Assembly: GCA_016703945.1 (NCBI GenBank)
Contig: JADJBC010000051.1
Coordinates: 62,001-126,000 of the forward strand
Direction of reading: 5' to 3'
Source of the DNA: Candidatus Aalborgicola danicus
Lineage (GTDB): Bacteria > Pseudomonadota > Gammaproteobacteria > Burkholderiales > Burkholderiaceae_C
Length of the DNA: 64,000 bases
The position numbers were made by a program, and so were the translations under genes. The notes under the pieces are model-generated. The model did no database searches. It worked only from the letters and a program-made list of their open reading frames with translations, and was not told where the DNA came from. Every line of letters starts with the position of its first letter. Within the stretch, counting starts at the first letter, position 1. Below, one piece after another: positions 9,305 through 18,044 of the stretch.

Positions 9305-9387
9305 GCCCCCACAGTCGCTCACTTCGTGTAGCTCCTTGCCCCCCGAGGGGGCCGCGTTTCACCTTGGGGCGGCCCGGCGGTGAAACC
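9305..9387. repeat. second repeat family, GC-rich palindromic spacer downstream of efp
   Basis: The stretch contains CCCCCCGAGGGGG followed by CACCTTGGGGCGGCCCGGCG, with GTTTCAC and GTGAAAC flanking a GC-rich centre. A near-identical block lies downstream of rpsI (29168-29241) and a diverged one after the beta-lactamase (41493-41566). Such blocks are common between genes in Comamonadaceae and may end or insulate transcription. Confidence 0.7.
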
Positions 9388-9408
9388 GGGCCCACTTTAC
9401 ATGCCGTC

Positions 9409-9436
9409 AAAGGCTCCTTCTGGAGCCTTTTGTTTT
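9409..9436 (+). terminator. intrinsic terminator of efp
   Basis: AAAGGCTCC (9409-9417), loop TTCT, then GGAGCCTTTT and TGTTTT. This is a perfect 9-bp stem with a T-rich tail, correctly oriented for efp. Confidence 0.9.
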
Positions 9437-9473
9437 GCCCGTGTTGCGCGCAATTTGGGTGTAGGCTATCGAC

Positions 9474-11076
9474 ATGACCCCCGAGACTTCAGACCCCACA
9501 CCCACCAGCCCACCCCAGGGAAACGGCAGCAGCAACCAGGCCCGCCTGGCGCTGCGCCGGGTGCTGATTGACACCTACCATGAGAACGTGGCCTATATGC
9601 ACCGCGAGTGCGATATCTACCGGGCCGAGGGATTCAAGGCCTTGTCCAAGGTCGAGGTCCGTGCCAATGGCCGCAGCATCCTGGCCACGCTCAATGTGGT
9701 GGACGACAGTGCCATCGTGGCCTGCGGCGAGCTGGGGTTGTCAAAATCGGCATTTGGTCAGATGGGTCTGGAAGACGGCCACACCGTGACCGTGGCGCAG
9801 GCTGAGCCCCCCGAGTCGATTGGCGCGCTGCACCGCAAACTGGGGGGTGAGCGTCTGAACCTGGAAGACTTTCACTCCATCGTGCATGACATCGCCGAGC
9901 ACCGCTACTCCAAGATTGAACTAACCGCTTTTGTGGTTGCCACCAACCGCGATGAAATGGACCGCGAAGAGGTCTACTTTCTGACCGAAGCCATGATTGC
10001 CGTGGGTCGCCATCTGGACTGGCATGAAAACCTGGTGGTGGACAAACACTGCATTGGCGGCATCCCCGGCAACCGCACCTCCATGCTGGTGGTGCCCATC
10101 GTGGCCGCGCACGGCATGTTGTGCCCCAAAACATCGTCGCGGGCCATTACCTCACCCGCTGGCACGGCCGACACCATGGAGGTGCTGGCCAATGTGGAGT
10201 TGCCCATCGACCAGTTGCAGGCCATCGTGCAGGAACACCGTGGCTGCCTGGCCTGGGGTGGCACGGCCCAGCCTGTCGCCAGCCGACGATGTGCTGATCT
10301 CGGTGGAGCGGCCGCTGTCGCTGGATTCGCCGGGCCAGATGGTGGCCTCCATCCTGTCAAAAAAGATCGCGGCCGGCTCCAGCCACCTGGTGCTGGACAT
10401 TCCCATCGGCCCCACGGCCAAGGTGCGCTCCATGCCTGAGGCCCAGCGCCTGCGCCGCCTGTTTGAATATGTGGCACGGCGCATGAACCTGTCGCTGGAC
10501 GTGGTCATCACCGATGGCCGCCAGCCGATTGGTTATGGCATTGGTCCGGTATTGGAAGCTCGCGATGTGATGCGGGTGCTGGAAAACGACCCCCGCGCGC
10601 CGATGGATTTGCGGCAAAAATCCCTGCGTCTGGCCGGACGCCTGATGGAATGTGACCCGGACGTGCGTGGTGGTGATGGTTTTGCCATTGCCCGCGACAT
10701 TTTGGATTCGGGTCGCGCACTGGCCAAGATGAACGCCATCATCCAGGCCCAGGGCGCAAAGCCGTTCGACCATAACCAGCCCGGGCTGGGGGTCTTGTCC
10801 TTTGAAGTACACGCGCCACAGGCCGGCACAGTCACCAGCATTGACAACCTGCAGTTGGCACGGATTGCCGGCCGGGCAGGGGCACCCAAGGTCAAATGTG
10901 CCGGTGTGGACCTGGCGCGCAAACTCGGTGACGAGGTGCAGGCCGGTACCCTGCTCTACCGCGTGCATGCCAGTTATGCCGCAGACCTGGAATTTGCGCG
11001 CCAGGCCTGCAACAAGTCCAGCGGCTACAGCATTGGCCCTGCCACCAATCTGTTGCATGCGTTTGTGGAGTTCTGA
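9474..11076 (+). CDS. AMP phosphorylase / thymidine phosphorylase-like protein, frameshifted
   Basis: Two frames add up to about 530 residues. This is the long archaeal-type branch of the pyrimidine phosphorylase family: an extra N-terminal domain of about 80 residues precedes the catalytic domain, and the phosphate loop reads DKHCIGGIPGNRTS where classic DeoA has a KHSTGG-type loop. The best-known members of this branch convert AMP and phosphate to adenine and ribose 1,5-bisphosphate; the substrate here is inferred. The break is at 10271-10273: dropping one C restores AWGGTAQLSPADDVLISVER. Its TGA stop overlaps the next gene's ATG by one base, so translation is probably coupled to the PRPP-synthetase-like gene. 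No type III RuBisCO or isomerase gene is in the window. Confidence 0.85.
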
Positions 11077-11954
11077 TGGACGCCGACACACTCTTGCTGC
11101 ATTTTGCCGAGGACCAAGCGCAGGCTGATCGCCTGGCCCAGGCCACTGGATTCGCTGTGGCCCAGGTGGTTCGCCACCGGTTCCCCGATGGTGAACTCAA
11201 GCTGCGCCTGCCGCCCCAATTGCCTGATCGCGTGGTGGTGTTGCGCAGCCTGGACCACCCGAACGAAAAGCTGGTGGAGCTGCTGCTGGTTGCAAGCACC
11301 GCCCGAACGCTGGGTGCCACCCACCTGACGCTGGTCGCACCCTACCTGGCCTATATGCGCCAGGACATCGCGTTTGAACCGGGTGAAGTGGTCAGCCAGC
11401 GGGTGGTGGGCCGTTTTCTGGCCAGCCTGTTTGACGCCATCGTCACCGTGGACCCGCACCTGCACCGCGTGGCGACTTTGGACGAGGCGGTGCCTGTGGC
11501 GCGGGCCGTCGTCCTGAGTGGTGCGCCCCTGTTGGCTGATCTGATCGCACAGCACCATGCAAAGCCCTTGCTGGTGGGGCCGGACGAAGAATCCGCCCAG
11601 TGGGTGGCCCAAGCCGCAACATGCCATGGGTTTGACCATGCGGTGTGTCACAAGGTCCGCCACGGGGACCGCGATGTGCAGATCGCCCTGCCCGACGTCG
11701 ACGTGTGTGGTCGCGCTGTGGTGCTGCTGGACGATGTGGCCAGCAGCGGGTACACGCTGGCAGCTGCGGCCCGCCTGCTGCTGGCCGCGGGTGCCGCCTC
11801 GGTCGACGTCGCAGTCACCCATGCCCTGTTTGCCGGTGATGCAATACAGGTGATACAGGACGCTGGCGTGGGCCACGTCTGGAGCACGGACTGCATCACC
11901 CACGCCAGCAATGCCGTTAGCATGGCAGAACCCATTGCCAGCGCACTGCGCTGA
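11076..11954 (+). CDS. divergent ribose-phosphate pyrophosphokinase-like protein
   Basis: This 292-residue protein is related to PRPP synthetase, with altered motifs. It has RFPDGELKLR near the start, PYLAYMRQD in place of PYFGYARQD, TVDPHLHR in place of TVDLH, and the PRPP loop VVLLDDVASSGYTL. It follows the AMP-phosphorylase-like gene with a one-base overlap, so the two probably work together on ribose phosphates: making PRPP, or acting on ribose 1,5-bisphosphate. The catalytic Lys-Arg segment after RQD differs from housekeeping Prs, so a changed substrate or direction is possible. It is unlikely to be the cell's main prs gene. Exact function is not settled by sequence. Confidence 0.85.
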   Translation: MDADTLLLHFAEDQAQADRLAQATGFAVAQVVRHRFPDGELKLRLPPQLPDRVVVLRSLDHPNEKLVELLLVASTARTLGATHLTLVAPYLAYMRQDIAFEPGEVVSQRVVGRFLASLFDAIVTVDPHLHRVATLDEAVPVARAVVLSGAPLLADLIAQHHAKPLLVGPDEESAQWVAQAATCHGFDHAVCHKVRHGDRDVQIALPDVDVCGRAVVLLDDVASSGYTLAAAARLLLAAGAASVDVAVTHALFAGDAIQVIQDAGVGHVWSTDCITHASNAVSMAEPIASALR

Positions 11955-11981
11955 TTTCACCCAACCCACAGGACACGCCGT

Positions 11982-12845
11982 TTGGACACCTCTAAAGACC
12001 TTGACGAACACACCATGGCGGACGCCTGGGCCTACATCCAGGGCCAGGCTGACGCGGGTGTTCCCCTGCGACCCAATGCTTACCGTCTGGCCTTTGCCGA
12101 CCCCGAATTTCTGCTGCGCCGTGAGACGCGGGGTGTACGCCTGCAACTGGAGTTGCTCAAGCCCGATCTGGACCAGATCGAAATGGGCATAGAGCACACC
12201 ATTGTGGTGTTCGGCAGTGCCCGCTTCAGCACCTTGGAGGATGCCCAGCGCAAGGTGGAAGAGGCGGGTACCAGCGGGAACACGAATGCCATGCTGCTGG
12301 CCCGACGCGACATGCGCAACGCTCATTTTTACGAGCAGGCCCGGCATTTCGGCCGCATCGTGGCTACCCACAGCACGGCGTTGCCAAAAAACGAACGCAT
12401 GTACATCTGCACCGGCGGCGGCCCCGGCATCATGGAGGCAGCCAACCGCGGTGCCTCCGAAGCCGGAGCACCCACGCTGGGCCTGAACATTGCACTGCCC
12501 CACGAGCAACACGCCAACCCCTATGTCACACCCGAGTTGAGCTTCAAGTTTCACTACTTTGCCGTACGCAAAATGCACTTCATGATGCGCGCCAAGGCGA
12601 TGGTCGCCTTTCCGGGCGGCTTTGGCACTTTGGACGAGCTTTTCGAAGTCATTACTTTGGTGCAAACCAAAAAAGCCCATCCCGTGCCCATCATCCTGTT
12701 TGGCACGGACTACTGGAAACGGCTGCTCAATTTTGAGGTTCTGGTAGAAGAGGGTGCCATCTCCCCCGAGGACCTGGGCCTGTTCCGTTACACCGACGAT
12801 CCGCAGGAAGCCTGGGACTTCATCCGCACGTTTTACAAGCTCTAG
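11982..12845 (+). CDS. LOG-family nucleoside 5'-monophosphate phosphoribohydrolase-like protein
   Basis: This 287-residue protein carries the LOG/TIGR00730 signature: CTGGGPGIMEAANRGA near residue 140 and PGGFGTLDE near 210. Family enzymes split a nucleoside 5'-monophosphate into base and ribose 5-phosphate (cytokinin activation in plants, nucleotide turnover by PpnN in bacteria). The start is a TTG at 11982 preceded by AGGA about eight bases away; an ATG at 12015 is the alternative. It lies 27 bases after the PRPP-synthetase-like gene on the same strand, so three adjacent genes all handle the ribose-phosphate end of nucleotides. Older annotations call the family lysine decarboxylase, which is wrong. 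Confidence 0.9.
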   Translation: MDTSKDLDEHTMADAWAYIQGQADAGVPLRPNAYRLAFADPEFLLRRETRGVRLQLELLKPDLDQIEMGIEHTIVVFGSARFSTLEDAQRKVEEAGTSGNTNAMLLARRDMRNAHFYEQARHFGRIVATHSTALPKNERMYICTGGGPGIMEAANRGASEAGAPTLGLNIALPHEQHANPYVTPELSFKFHYFAVRKMHFMMRAKAMVAFPGGFGTLDELFEVITLVQTKKAHPVPIILFGTDYWKRLLNFEVLVEEGAISPEDLGLFRYTDDPQEAWDFIRTFYKL

Positions 12846-12866
12846 GTTTCACCGCCGGGGCCGACC

Positions 12867-14084
12867 TCAAGGGCGTAAACGCCAGGCCAGAGCCGAGCCC
12901 ACACCGACGGCGGCACCCACGGTCCAGAACACCACCGACACGCCCACCACCATCCCCGCCGTGCCAAACAGCATCGGCATCAATACGCTGGACAGGTTGA
13001 TGGCAGCCAGGCGCAGGCCCAAGGCCTGGCCGTGCAGGTGGTGCGGCGTGATCTGGTGCAGTGTGCTCATGATCATGGGTTGTACCGAGCCCAGCGCCAG
13101 CCCCAGCAACACCGAGCAAAGCCCCATGGTCCAGGGTGAGTTCATGAACGGGTAGACCACAAACAGCAAGGCCGTTGCCACCATGGCGCCGCTAACAACC
13201 ACCCACTCCCTGAGGTGGCTCACCAACAGGGGCAGGACAAGCCGTACGGCAGCAGCGGCAATCGCAAAAGCCCCCAAAATGGTTCCGATGACCGAGGCGC
13301 TGAAGGCCCGCTCGTGGCCCAGCACCGGCACCACAAAGGTATGCACGTCCCAGCAACTGGCCAGCAACCAGTTCACCAGCAACAGCCGACGCATGCGCGG
13401 CTCGCGCAACAGTTGCCATGCCTGCGGGCGCCCGGCCCCTGCGACCGGCTGCACCGGTGGCAACTCCCGGGTGTGGCGTACCCACAGCCAGGTGGCCCAG
13501 GGCAACAGCGCCAGCATCACAAACGCACCGCGAAAACCGTTGTCGTCCCCTGCGGTGCCGCCCATCCAGACACCCACATGGTCGATCAACAACCCGGCCA
13601 GCACCGGGCCGACAAAGTTCGACACCGCCGGCCCTATGGCCAGCCAGCTGAACACCCGCTTGAGTTCATTGGAATCGTGCGCGGCCCGGCCCACATGGCG
13701 CTGTAGCGCGATGGACGCCGCCCCGGTGGCGCCACCCATCAGCAACGCCGCTATGCACAGCACCCAAAACTGTGGTGATAACACGGCCAGAAAGGCCCCG
13801 GCAGACGCGGCCACCACACCCATGCCCATGGGGCGCTTGAGACCGTGGCGGTCGGCATACCGCCCGGCCGGTAGCGCCAGGAACACCTGGGTCAGCGAAA
13901 ACAGCGCCAGCAACACGCCTACAGACAAGGCGCTGTGCCCCTGGCGTAGCGCCAGCAGGGGTGCGGCCATGCGCAGGCCGGCCATGCTGCCGTGCAGGCA
14001 GATGTGGCCACAAATCAGGCGCAGCAGGGCCCAGGAAGGGGCTTTCTGCGGGTCAGCGGGTGGGCCAGGGGGTATGCCACTCAT
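12867..14084 (-). CDS. MFS transporter
   Basis: A 405-residue membrane protein with about 12 hydrophobic helices and the MFS loop motif GRYADRHGLKRPMG after helix 2. It resembles drug/sugar efflux members of the superfamily, but I cannot name a substrate. Its ATG overlaps the rmuC stop by four bases (ATGA, 14081-14084), so the two are probably translated together. It is convergent with the LOG gene. Just after that gene's stop (12846-12878) there is a diverged piece of the second repeat family, which also covers the last codons of this gene. Confidence 0.9.
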   Translation of the reverse strand: MSGIPPGPPADPQKAPSWALLRLICGHICLHGSMAGLRMAAPLLALRQGHSALSVGVLLALFSLTQVFLALPAGRYADRHGLKRPMGMGVVAASAGAFLAVLSPQFWVLCIAALLMGGATGAASIALQRHVGRAAHDSNELKRVFSWLAIGPAVSNFVGPVLAGLLIDHVGVWMGGTAGDDNGFRGAFVMLALLPWATWLWVRHTRELPPVQPVAGAGRPQAWQLLREPRMRRLLLVNWLLASCWDVHTFVVPVLGHERAFSASVIGTILGAFAIAAAAVRLVLPLLVSHLREWVVVSGAMVATALLFVVYPFMNSPWTMGLCSVLLGLALGSVQPMIMSTLHQITPHHLHGQALGLRLAAINLSSVLMPMLFGTAGMVVGVSVVFWTVGAAVGVGSALAWRLRP

Positions 14085-15520
14085 GCAGCGCCTGCGTCGG
14101 GCTCGCCATCCAGCGGGTCAAAATCTTTGTCGAACGGAATCAGCGACTGGGCCTGGGTATCGGGCAGCGCGTCGACTTTCTTCAGCACCCGGCCGAGGGC
14201 GCGGCTGCGGGTCTCGGCGTTGTCTAGCGTGTTCAGCACGGTCTGCGTTTGTGACTTGACCTTGGCCAGCACGCCACCAAATTTTTCGAACTCGGTCTTG
14301 ACCGCACCCAGCACCTGCCAGACCTCGCTGGAACGCTTCTCCAGCGCCAGGGTTCTGAAGCCCATCTGCAAGGAGCTCAGCATCGCCAGCAAGGTGGTCG
14401 GCCCGGCCAGCGTGACGCGGTGGTCACGTTGCAGGCTTTCCATCAGCCCGGGGCGGCGCAATACCTCGGCATACAGGCCTTCGGTCGGCAAGAACAGGAC
14501 GGCAAAGTCAGTGGTATGCGGGGGCTCCACGTATTTCTCGACCATGGATTTGGCTTCCAGGCGGATGCGCATCTCCAGCGCCTTGCCCGCCGCCTCGGCA
14601 CCCAACACGTCGGCGCGGCCCTGGGCATCCAGCAGGCGCTCGTAGTCTTCGTTGGGGAACTTGGCGTCAATCGGCAGCCACAGCGGTGCGCCGGTGTCGG
14701 ACTTGCCGGGCAGCTTGATGGCAAAGTCGACCACATTCTTACTGCCGGGTCGCGTGGCAATCTGCACGGCGTACTGGTCGGGCACAAACACCTGTTCCAG
14801 CAGGCTGGCTAGCTGGGCCTCGCCAAAGATGCCGCGCGTCTTCACATTGGTCAGCAGGTGTTTGAGGTCACCCACGCCCTGGGCCAGCGTCTGCATTTCG
14901 CCCAAGCCCTTGTGCACCTGTTCCAGCCGGTCGGCCACCTGCTTGAAGCTCTCGCCCAATCTGGCCTGCAACGTGGTCTGCAGCTTCTCGTCCACCGTGG
15001 CGCGCATCTCGTCGAGCTTGGCGGAATTGGTGGTCTGCAGTTGCGCCAGTTGCTGGTTCAAGGCATCGCGCACGGCCGTCATGCCGCGGGTGTTGGTGTC
15101 GCTCATCTCAGCCAGGCGCCGCGCCGTGGACTCCCCCACGCTGGAGAGTTGGGTGTGCAGGGTGTCCGCCAGGGTTTTTTGCATCAGGGCCAACTGCTGG
15201 CCAAAGGCGTCGATCTGCGTGTTCTGGGTGCGTGTCGCTTCGGCCCCCTGCTGCGTCAGGGTTTGCTGGAAGGTGGCCAGGTTCTGGCTCAGGTCCTGGC
15301 GTGCGCGCTGGCTGGATTCGGCAATCTCACGGCGCAGTTCGCGCTCCAGCCGCTCGTGACCGTTTTGCAACTGGGCGCGCAAATCCTGCAGGTCCTTGGT
15401 TTGTTGTGCAGCGTCCACCGCGTTGCTGCGCATACGAGCCAGCCCCAATACCACCCAGGTCAGCAAACCCAGGTTCAGCAGTCCCAAAGCCAGCAGCGCC
15501 CAAACTATTTCCTGATTCAC
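14081..15520 (-). CDS. rmuC: DNA recombination protein RmuC
   Basis: RmuC limits inversions and other rearrangements at short repeats, probably as a nuclease-fold protein. This 479-residue form has an N-terminal membrane helix (WALLALGLLNLGLLTWVVLG), a long Gln-rich coiled coil over about residues 30-190, and the RmuC domain after that (RGIFGEAQLASLLEQVF, VDFAIKLPG, LPIDAKFPNEDYERLL, DFAVLFLPTEGLY). Length is typical. It overlaps the MFS gene by four bases. The region upstream is a 90-base spacer holding a copy of the dispersed repeat. Confidence 0.95.
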   Translation of the reverse strand: MNQEIVWALLALGLLNLGLLTWVVLGLARMRSNAVDAAQQTKDLQDLRAQLQNGHERLERELRREIAESSQRARQDLSQNLATFQQTLTQQGAEATRTQNTQIDAFGQQLALMQKTLADTLHTQLSSVGESTARRLAEMSDTNTRGMTAVRDALNQQLAQLQTTNSAKLDEMRATVDEKLQTTLQARLGESFKQVADRLEQVHKGLGEMQTLAQGVGDLKHLLTNVKTRGIFGEAQLASLLEQVFVPDQYAVQIATRPGSKNVVDFAIKLPGKSDTGAPLWLPIDAKFPNEDYERLLDAQGRADVLGAEAAGKALEMRIRLEAKSMVEKYVEPPHTTDFAVLFLPTEGLYAEVLRRPGLMESLQRDHRVTLAGPTTLLAMLSSLQMGFRTLALEKRSSEVWQVLGAVKTEFEKFGGVLAKVKSQTQTVLNTLDNAETRSRALGRVLKKVDALPDTQAQSLIPFDKDFDPLDGEPDAGAA

Positions 15521-15548
15521 ACCAAATCCATCCTTGCAGCCAAATTCA

Positions 15549-15609
15549 TATGGAAAATCGGGCTCTAGCCCACGTGGAATGTGCGCAGGTCGCTATCAAA
15601 ATAGAAGCA
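15549..15609 (-). repeat. dispersed 60-bp repeat, rmuC/hydroxyacid dehydrogenase spacer
   Basis: Read on the - strand, the blocks are TTTTGATAGCGACCTGCGCA and CATTCCACGTGGGCTAGAGC. It begins one base after the TAA stop of the hydroxyacid dehydrogenase gene and fills most of the gap to rmuC. Confidence 0.85.
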
Positions 15610-15610
15610 T

Positions 15611-16618
15611 TTAGGCAGCCGCGCGGGCCACCAGCCCATCGGCGTTCAGCGGTGTCACTGCCCGGCCATCAATCAGGTAGCCAATCAGGTTATCCACCGC
15701 CAGCATGGCCATGGCGCGGCGCGTACCCGGCGTGGCACTGGCGATATGGGGCGTAAGCACCACATTGGGCACGGTCAGCAGGTCGGGGTGCACCCTGGGT
15801 TCGCCCTCAAACACATCCAGCCCCGCCGCCGCAATGCGCTTCTCGCGCAGCGCGGCGGCCAGCGCGCCATCGTCCACAATGCCGCCGCGAGCGATATTGA
15901 TCAGGGTCGCCGTGGACTTCATCAGCGCCAGTTCCGCCGCAGCAATGGTGTGGTGCGACTCCTTGGAATACGGCACCACTAGCATGACGTGATCAGCGGT
16001 CTTCAATAGCTCTTCTTTGCTCAGGTAGCTGGCGCGGCAATCGGCCTCCAGCGTTGCGTCCAGGCGGCTGCGGTTGTGGTAGACCACCTGCATGCCAAAG
16101 CCGAAGGCGGCGCGGCGCGCTATGGCCTGGCCGATGCGTCCCATTCCGATGATGCCAAGCCGACTGCCATGCACCTCGGCACCCGAGAACATCTCGTACT
16201 GCCAGCGCGTCCATTTTCCGGCACGCAAAAAATGCTCGCTTTCGGTCACACGCCGTGCCGTGGCCATCAGCAGCGCAAAACCGAAGTCGGCGGTGGTCTC
16301 GGTCAGTACATCGGGTGCATTGGTGCCCAGCACGCCTGCAACGCGCATGGCGTCCAGGTCAAAGTTGTTGTAGCCCACGGTCATATTGGCGCAGATCTTG
16401 AGGTGCGGGCACCGGGCCAGCAAATCGGCGTCGATACGTTCCAGGCCAAAGGTCAGCGCGCCGGTCTTGTCCTGCAAGCGGTGCAGCAGTTCACCCCGGC
16501 TCCAGTCATCGTCCGCCGTGTTGGACTCGACGTCAAAGTGTTCGGACAGGCGCTGCGCCACCTCGGGAAAGATGGCTCGGGTGACCAGAATACGGGGGCG
16601 AGAGTCAGTTGTGCTCAT
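15611..16618 (-). CDS. D-2-hydroxyacid dehydrogenase (glyoxylate/hydroxypyruvate reductase type)
   Basis: A 335-residue NAD(P)-dependent enzyme that would reduce glyoxylate, hydroxypyruvate or related 2-oxoacids. The nucleotide-binding loop is LGIIGMGRIGQAIARR. The active-site Arg is in NIARGGIVDD, the Glu in DVFEGEPRV and the His in LTPHIASAT. MSTTDSRPRILVTR from the ATG at 16616-16618 is the natural start; the frame is open further upstream, but that part overlaps the nitroreductase gene and has no family similarity. It is third in a - strand run with a thioesterase and a nitroreductase, 23 bases after the latter. Confidence 0.93.
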   Translation of the reverse strand: MSTTDSRPRILVTRAIFPEVAQRLSEHFDVESNTADDDWSRGELLHRLQDKTGALTFGLERIDADLLARCPHLKICANMTVGYNNFDLDAMRVAGVLGTNAPDVLTETTADFGFALLMATARRVTESEHFLRAGKWTRWQYEMFSGAEVHGSRLGIIGMGRIGQAIARRAAFGFGMQVVYHNRSRLDATLEADCRASYLSKEELLKTADHVMLVVPYSKESHHTIAAAELALMKSTATLINIARGGIVDDGALAAALREKRIAAAGLDVFEGEPRVHPDLLTVPNVVLTPHIASATPGTRRAMAMLAVDNLIGYLIDGRAVTPLNADGLVARAAA

Positions 16619-16641
16619 TTGGGGACTTCCATGTCGACTTC

Positions 16642-17337
16642 TCAGTCCAGCCAGGTCGTGAAATCCTGCACGGGAACCCTTGGCGTGTGAAAGCCGTTGA
16701 CCGGCGCCGACGTGTCCGCATACCCCAGCGCCATGCCGCACACCAGCATCTCGTCCGGCCCTGCCCCGATGTGTGGCAAGACAATCTTGGAAAATCCGTT
16801 CCACGCCGCTTGCGGACAGGTGTGCAGGCCGTGCCCGCGGGCGGCGACCATGATGTTTTGCAGGAAGGCGCCGTAGTCCACCAGCGAACCACGACCCATG
16901 ACGCGGTCAATCGTGAACATCAGGCCTACCGGCGCATCAAAAAAACAGTAGTTGCGCTGGTGCTGGGCGTGCATCTTGTCCTTGTCCCCCTTGCCAATGC
17001 CGACCAAGCCATAAAGGCCCCAACCGTTCTCGCGGCGGCGGTCGATGTAAGGGCTGACCCATTTTTGCGGGTAGTAGTCGTACTCTTCGGTGTAGACAGC
17101 GGCCAGGGCCGGGTCGGCGCGCATGGCGTCATGGGCAGCACAGACCTGTTCCACCAGGGTGTCACGGCTGCGGCCCTGCAACACATAGACCTTCCAGGGC
17201 TGGCAATTGGTGCCCGACGGCGCGCGGCTGGCGACTTGCAAAATGTGTTCCATCAACTCCCGTGGCACGCCCTGTGGCGTGAACGCCCGTACCGACATGC
17301 GTGAGGTAATCGCTTCATCTACAACCGACATCGTCAT
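16642..17337 (-). CDS. nitroreductase family FMN oxidoreductase
   Basis: This 231-residue protein has the nitroreductase layout: SRMSVRAFTPQGVP near the start, then ASRAPSGTNCQPW for FMN contacts, and a C-terminal MALGYAD block. Family members reduce nitro groups, quinones or enones with NAD(P)H; the substrate is not evident. Its ATG overlaps the thioesterase stop by four bases (ATGA at 17334-17337), so coupling is likely, and the hydroxyacid dehydrogenase follows. The three may form a small detoxification or catabolic operon. Confidence 0.92.
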   Translation of the reverse strand: MTMSVVDEAITSRMSVRAFTPQGVPRELMEHILQVASRAPSGTNCQPWKVYVLQGRSRDTLVEQVCAAHDAMRADPALAAVYTEEYDYYPQKWVSPYIDRRRENGWGLYGLVGIGKGDKDKMHAQHQRNYCFFDAPVGLMFTIDRVMGRGSLVDYGAFLQNIMVAARGHGLHTCPQAAWNGFSKIVLPHIGAGPDEMLVCGMALGYADTSAPVNGFHTPRVPVQDFTTWLD

Positions 17338-17783
17338 AACAAAGTCTCCAAAACAGTTTTGAGGGGAACGGGCAGGGGTACCGGACGGCGCGTGAGTTTG
17401 TCCACATAGACATGTACAAAATGGCCTTTGGCCACCGTCAGTTCAGATGCTCCAAAGATGCCAACTTCATAACGCACACTGGACGTCCCGAGTTTGGCAA
17501 CCCGGATACCGACGTCCACCGGCTCGGGGAAGGCCAACGGCGCAAAATAATTACACTGGGTTTCAATCACCAGGCCAATCGTGTCGCCCTGGTGGATATC
17601 GAGCACACCGCGCTCAATCAGGTAGGCGTTGACGGCGGTGTCAAACCAGCTGTAATACACCACGTTGTTGACGTGGCCGTAGGCATCGTTGTCCATCCAG
17701 CGGGTGGCAATGGTGCGAAAAACGCGATAGGCGCTGCGGGGTTCGGGTGCGGGTTTGGTAGAGATGGCTTGGCGATCCTGCAT
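17334..17783 (-). CDS. acyl-CoA thioesterase, 4-hydroxybenzoyl-CoA thioesterase/YbgC-like hotdog fold
   Basis: A 149-residue hotdog-fold thioesterase. The catalytic segment is RWMDNDAYGHVNNVVYYSWF, with the Asp of the 4-HBT active site in the DNDAYGHVNN block. MQDRQAISTKPAPEPRS from the ATG at 17783 is chosen because the upstream extension in the same frame has no family similarity. It is the first gene of the thioesterase-nitroreductase-hydroxyacid dehydrogenase run and divergent from the phasin gene. The acyl-CoA substrate is unknown. Confidence 0.9.
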   Translation of the reverse strand: MQDRQAISTKPAPEPRSAYRVFRTIATRWMDNDAYGHVNNVVYYSWFDTAVNAYLIERGVLDIHQGDTIGLVIETQCNYFAPLAFPEPVDVGIRVAKLGTSSVRYEVGIFGASELTVAKGHFVHVYVDKLTRRPVPLPVPLKTVLETLL

Positions 17784-17924
17784 GGCTTCATTCTGCCAGC
17801 TTGGTCTTGTCAATGGCGTCGCGGGCCGGACTACTGAAGAAAAACGGCTCAATCGCGACACGCTGATGACAAGCACCGGTTTTAGAAAATTTGTTCTAAT
17901 TTGTTGCGACGCAGCAAAAAAGAC

Positions 17925-17952
17925 TTGCGCTCGCAAATGCCATCCCTATAAT
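17925..17952 (+). promoter_or_regulatory. sigma-70 promoter of the phasin gene
   Basis: TTGCGC (17925-17930), a 16-base spacer and a perfect TATAAT (17947-17952). It lies about 90 bases ahead of the phasin ATG. The TGCTGCACTGCA stretch just after the -10 box (from 17960) resembles the TGC-rich sites bound by PhaR regulators, which would fit control by PHA granules. Confidence 0.7.
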
Positions 17953-18044
17953 TCGATCCATGCTGCACTGCAACATAGACAGGCTACCCAGCTTGGTCAC
18001 GGGGCAGATAGTGAATTTTTACCTTAACTCCTGGAGAATTGAAC

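Noticed and set aside
11025..12680. 551-residue open frame on the - strand opposite the PRPP-synthetase-like and LOG genes
   Set aside because: It spans two well-recognised + strand genes and the spacer between them, with low-complexity Gln/His/Gly composition and no motif.
11982..12845. Lysine decarboxylase
   Set aside because: PGGxGTxxE is the LOG phosphoribohydrolase signature; the decarboxylase label is a historical misannotation and no pyridoxal phosphate lysine is present.
15960..16050. Possible dispersed-repeat copy in the hydroxyacid dehydrogenase gene (AGCTACCTGAGC...GAGCTATTG)
   Set aside because: The resemblance is limited to two short words, and the protein reads as normal family sequence (SYLSKEELLKTADHVMLVVP), so it is native coding sequence.
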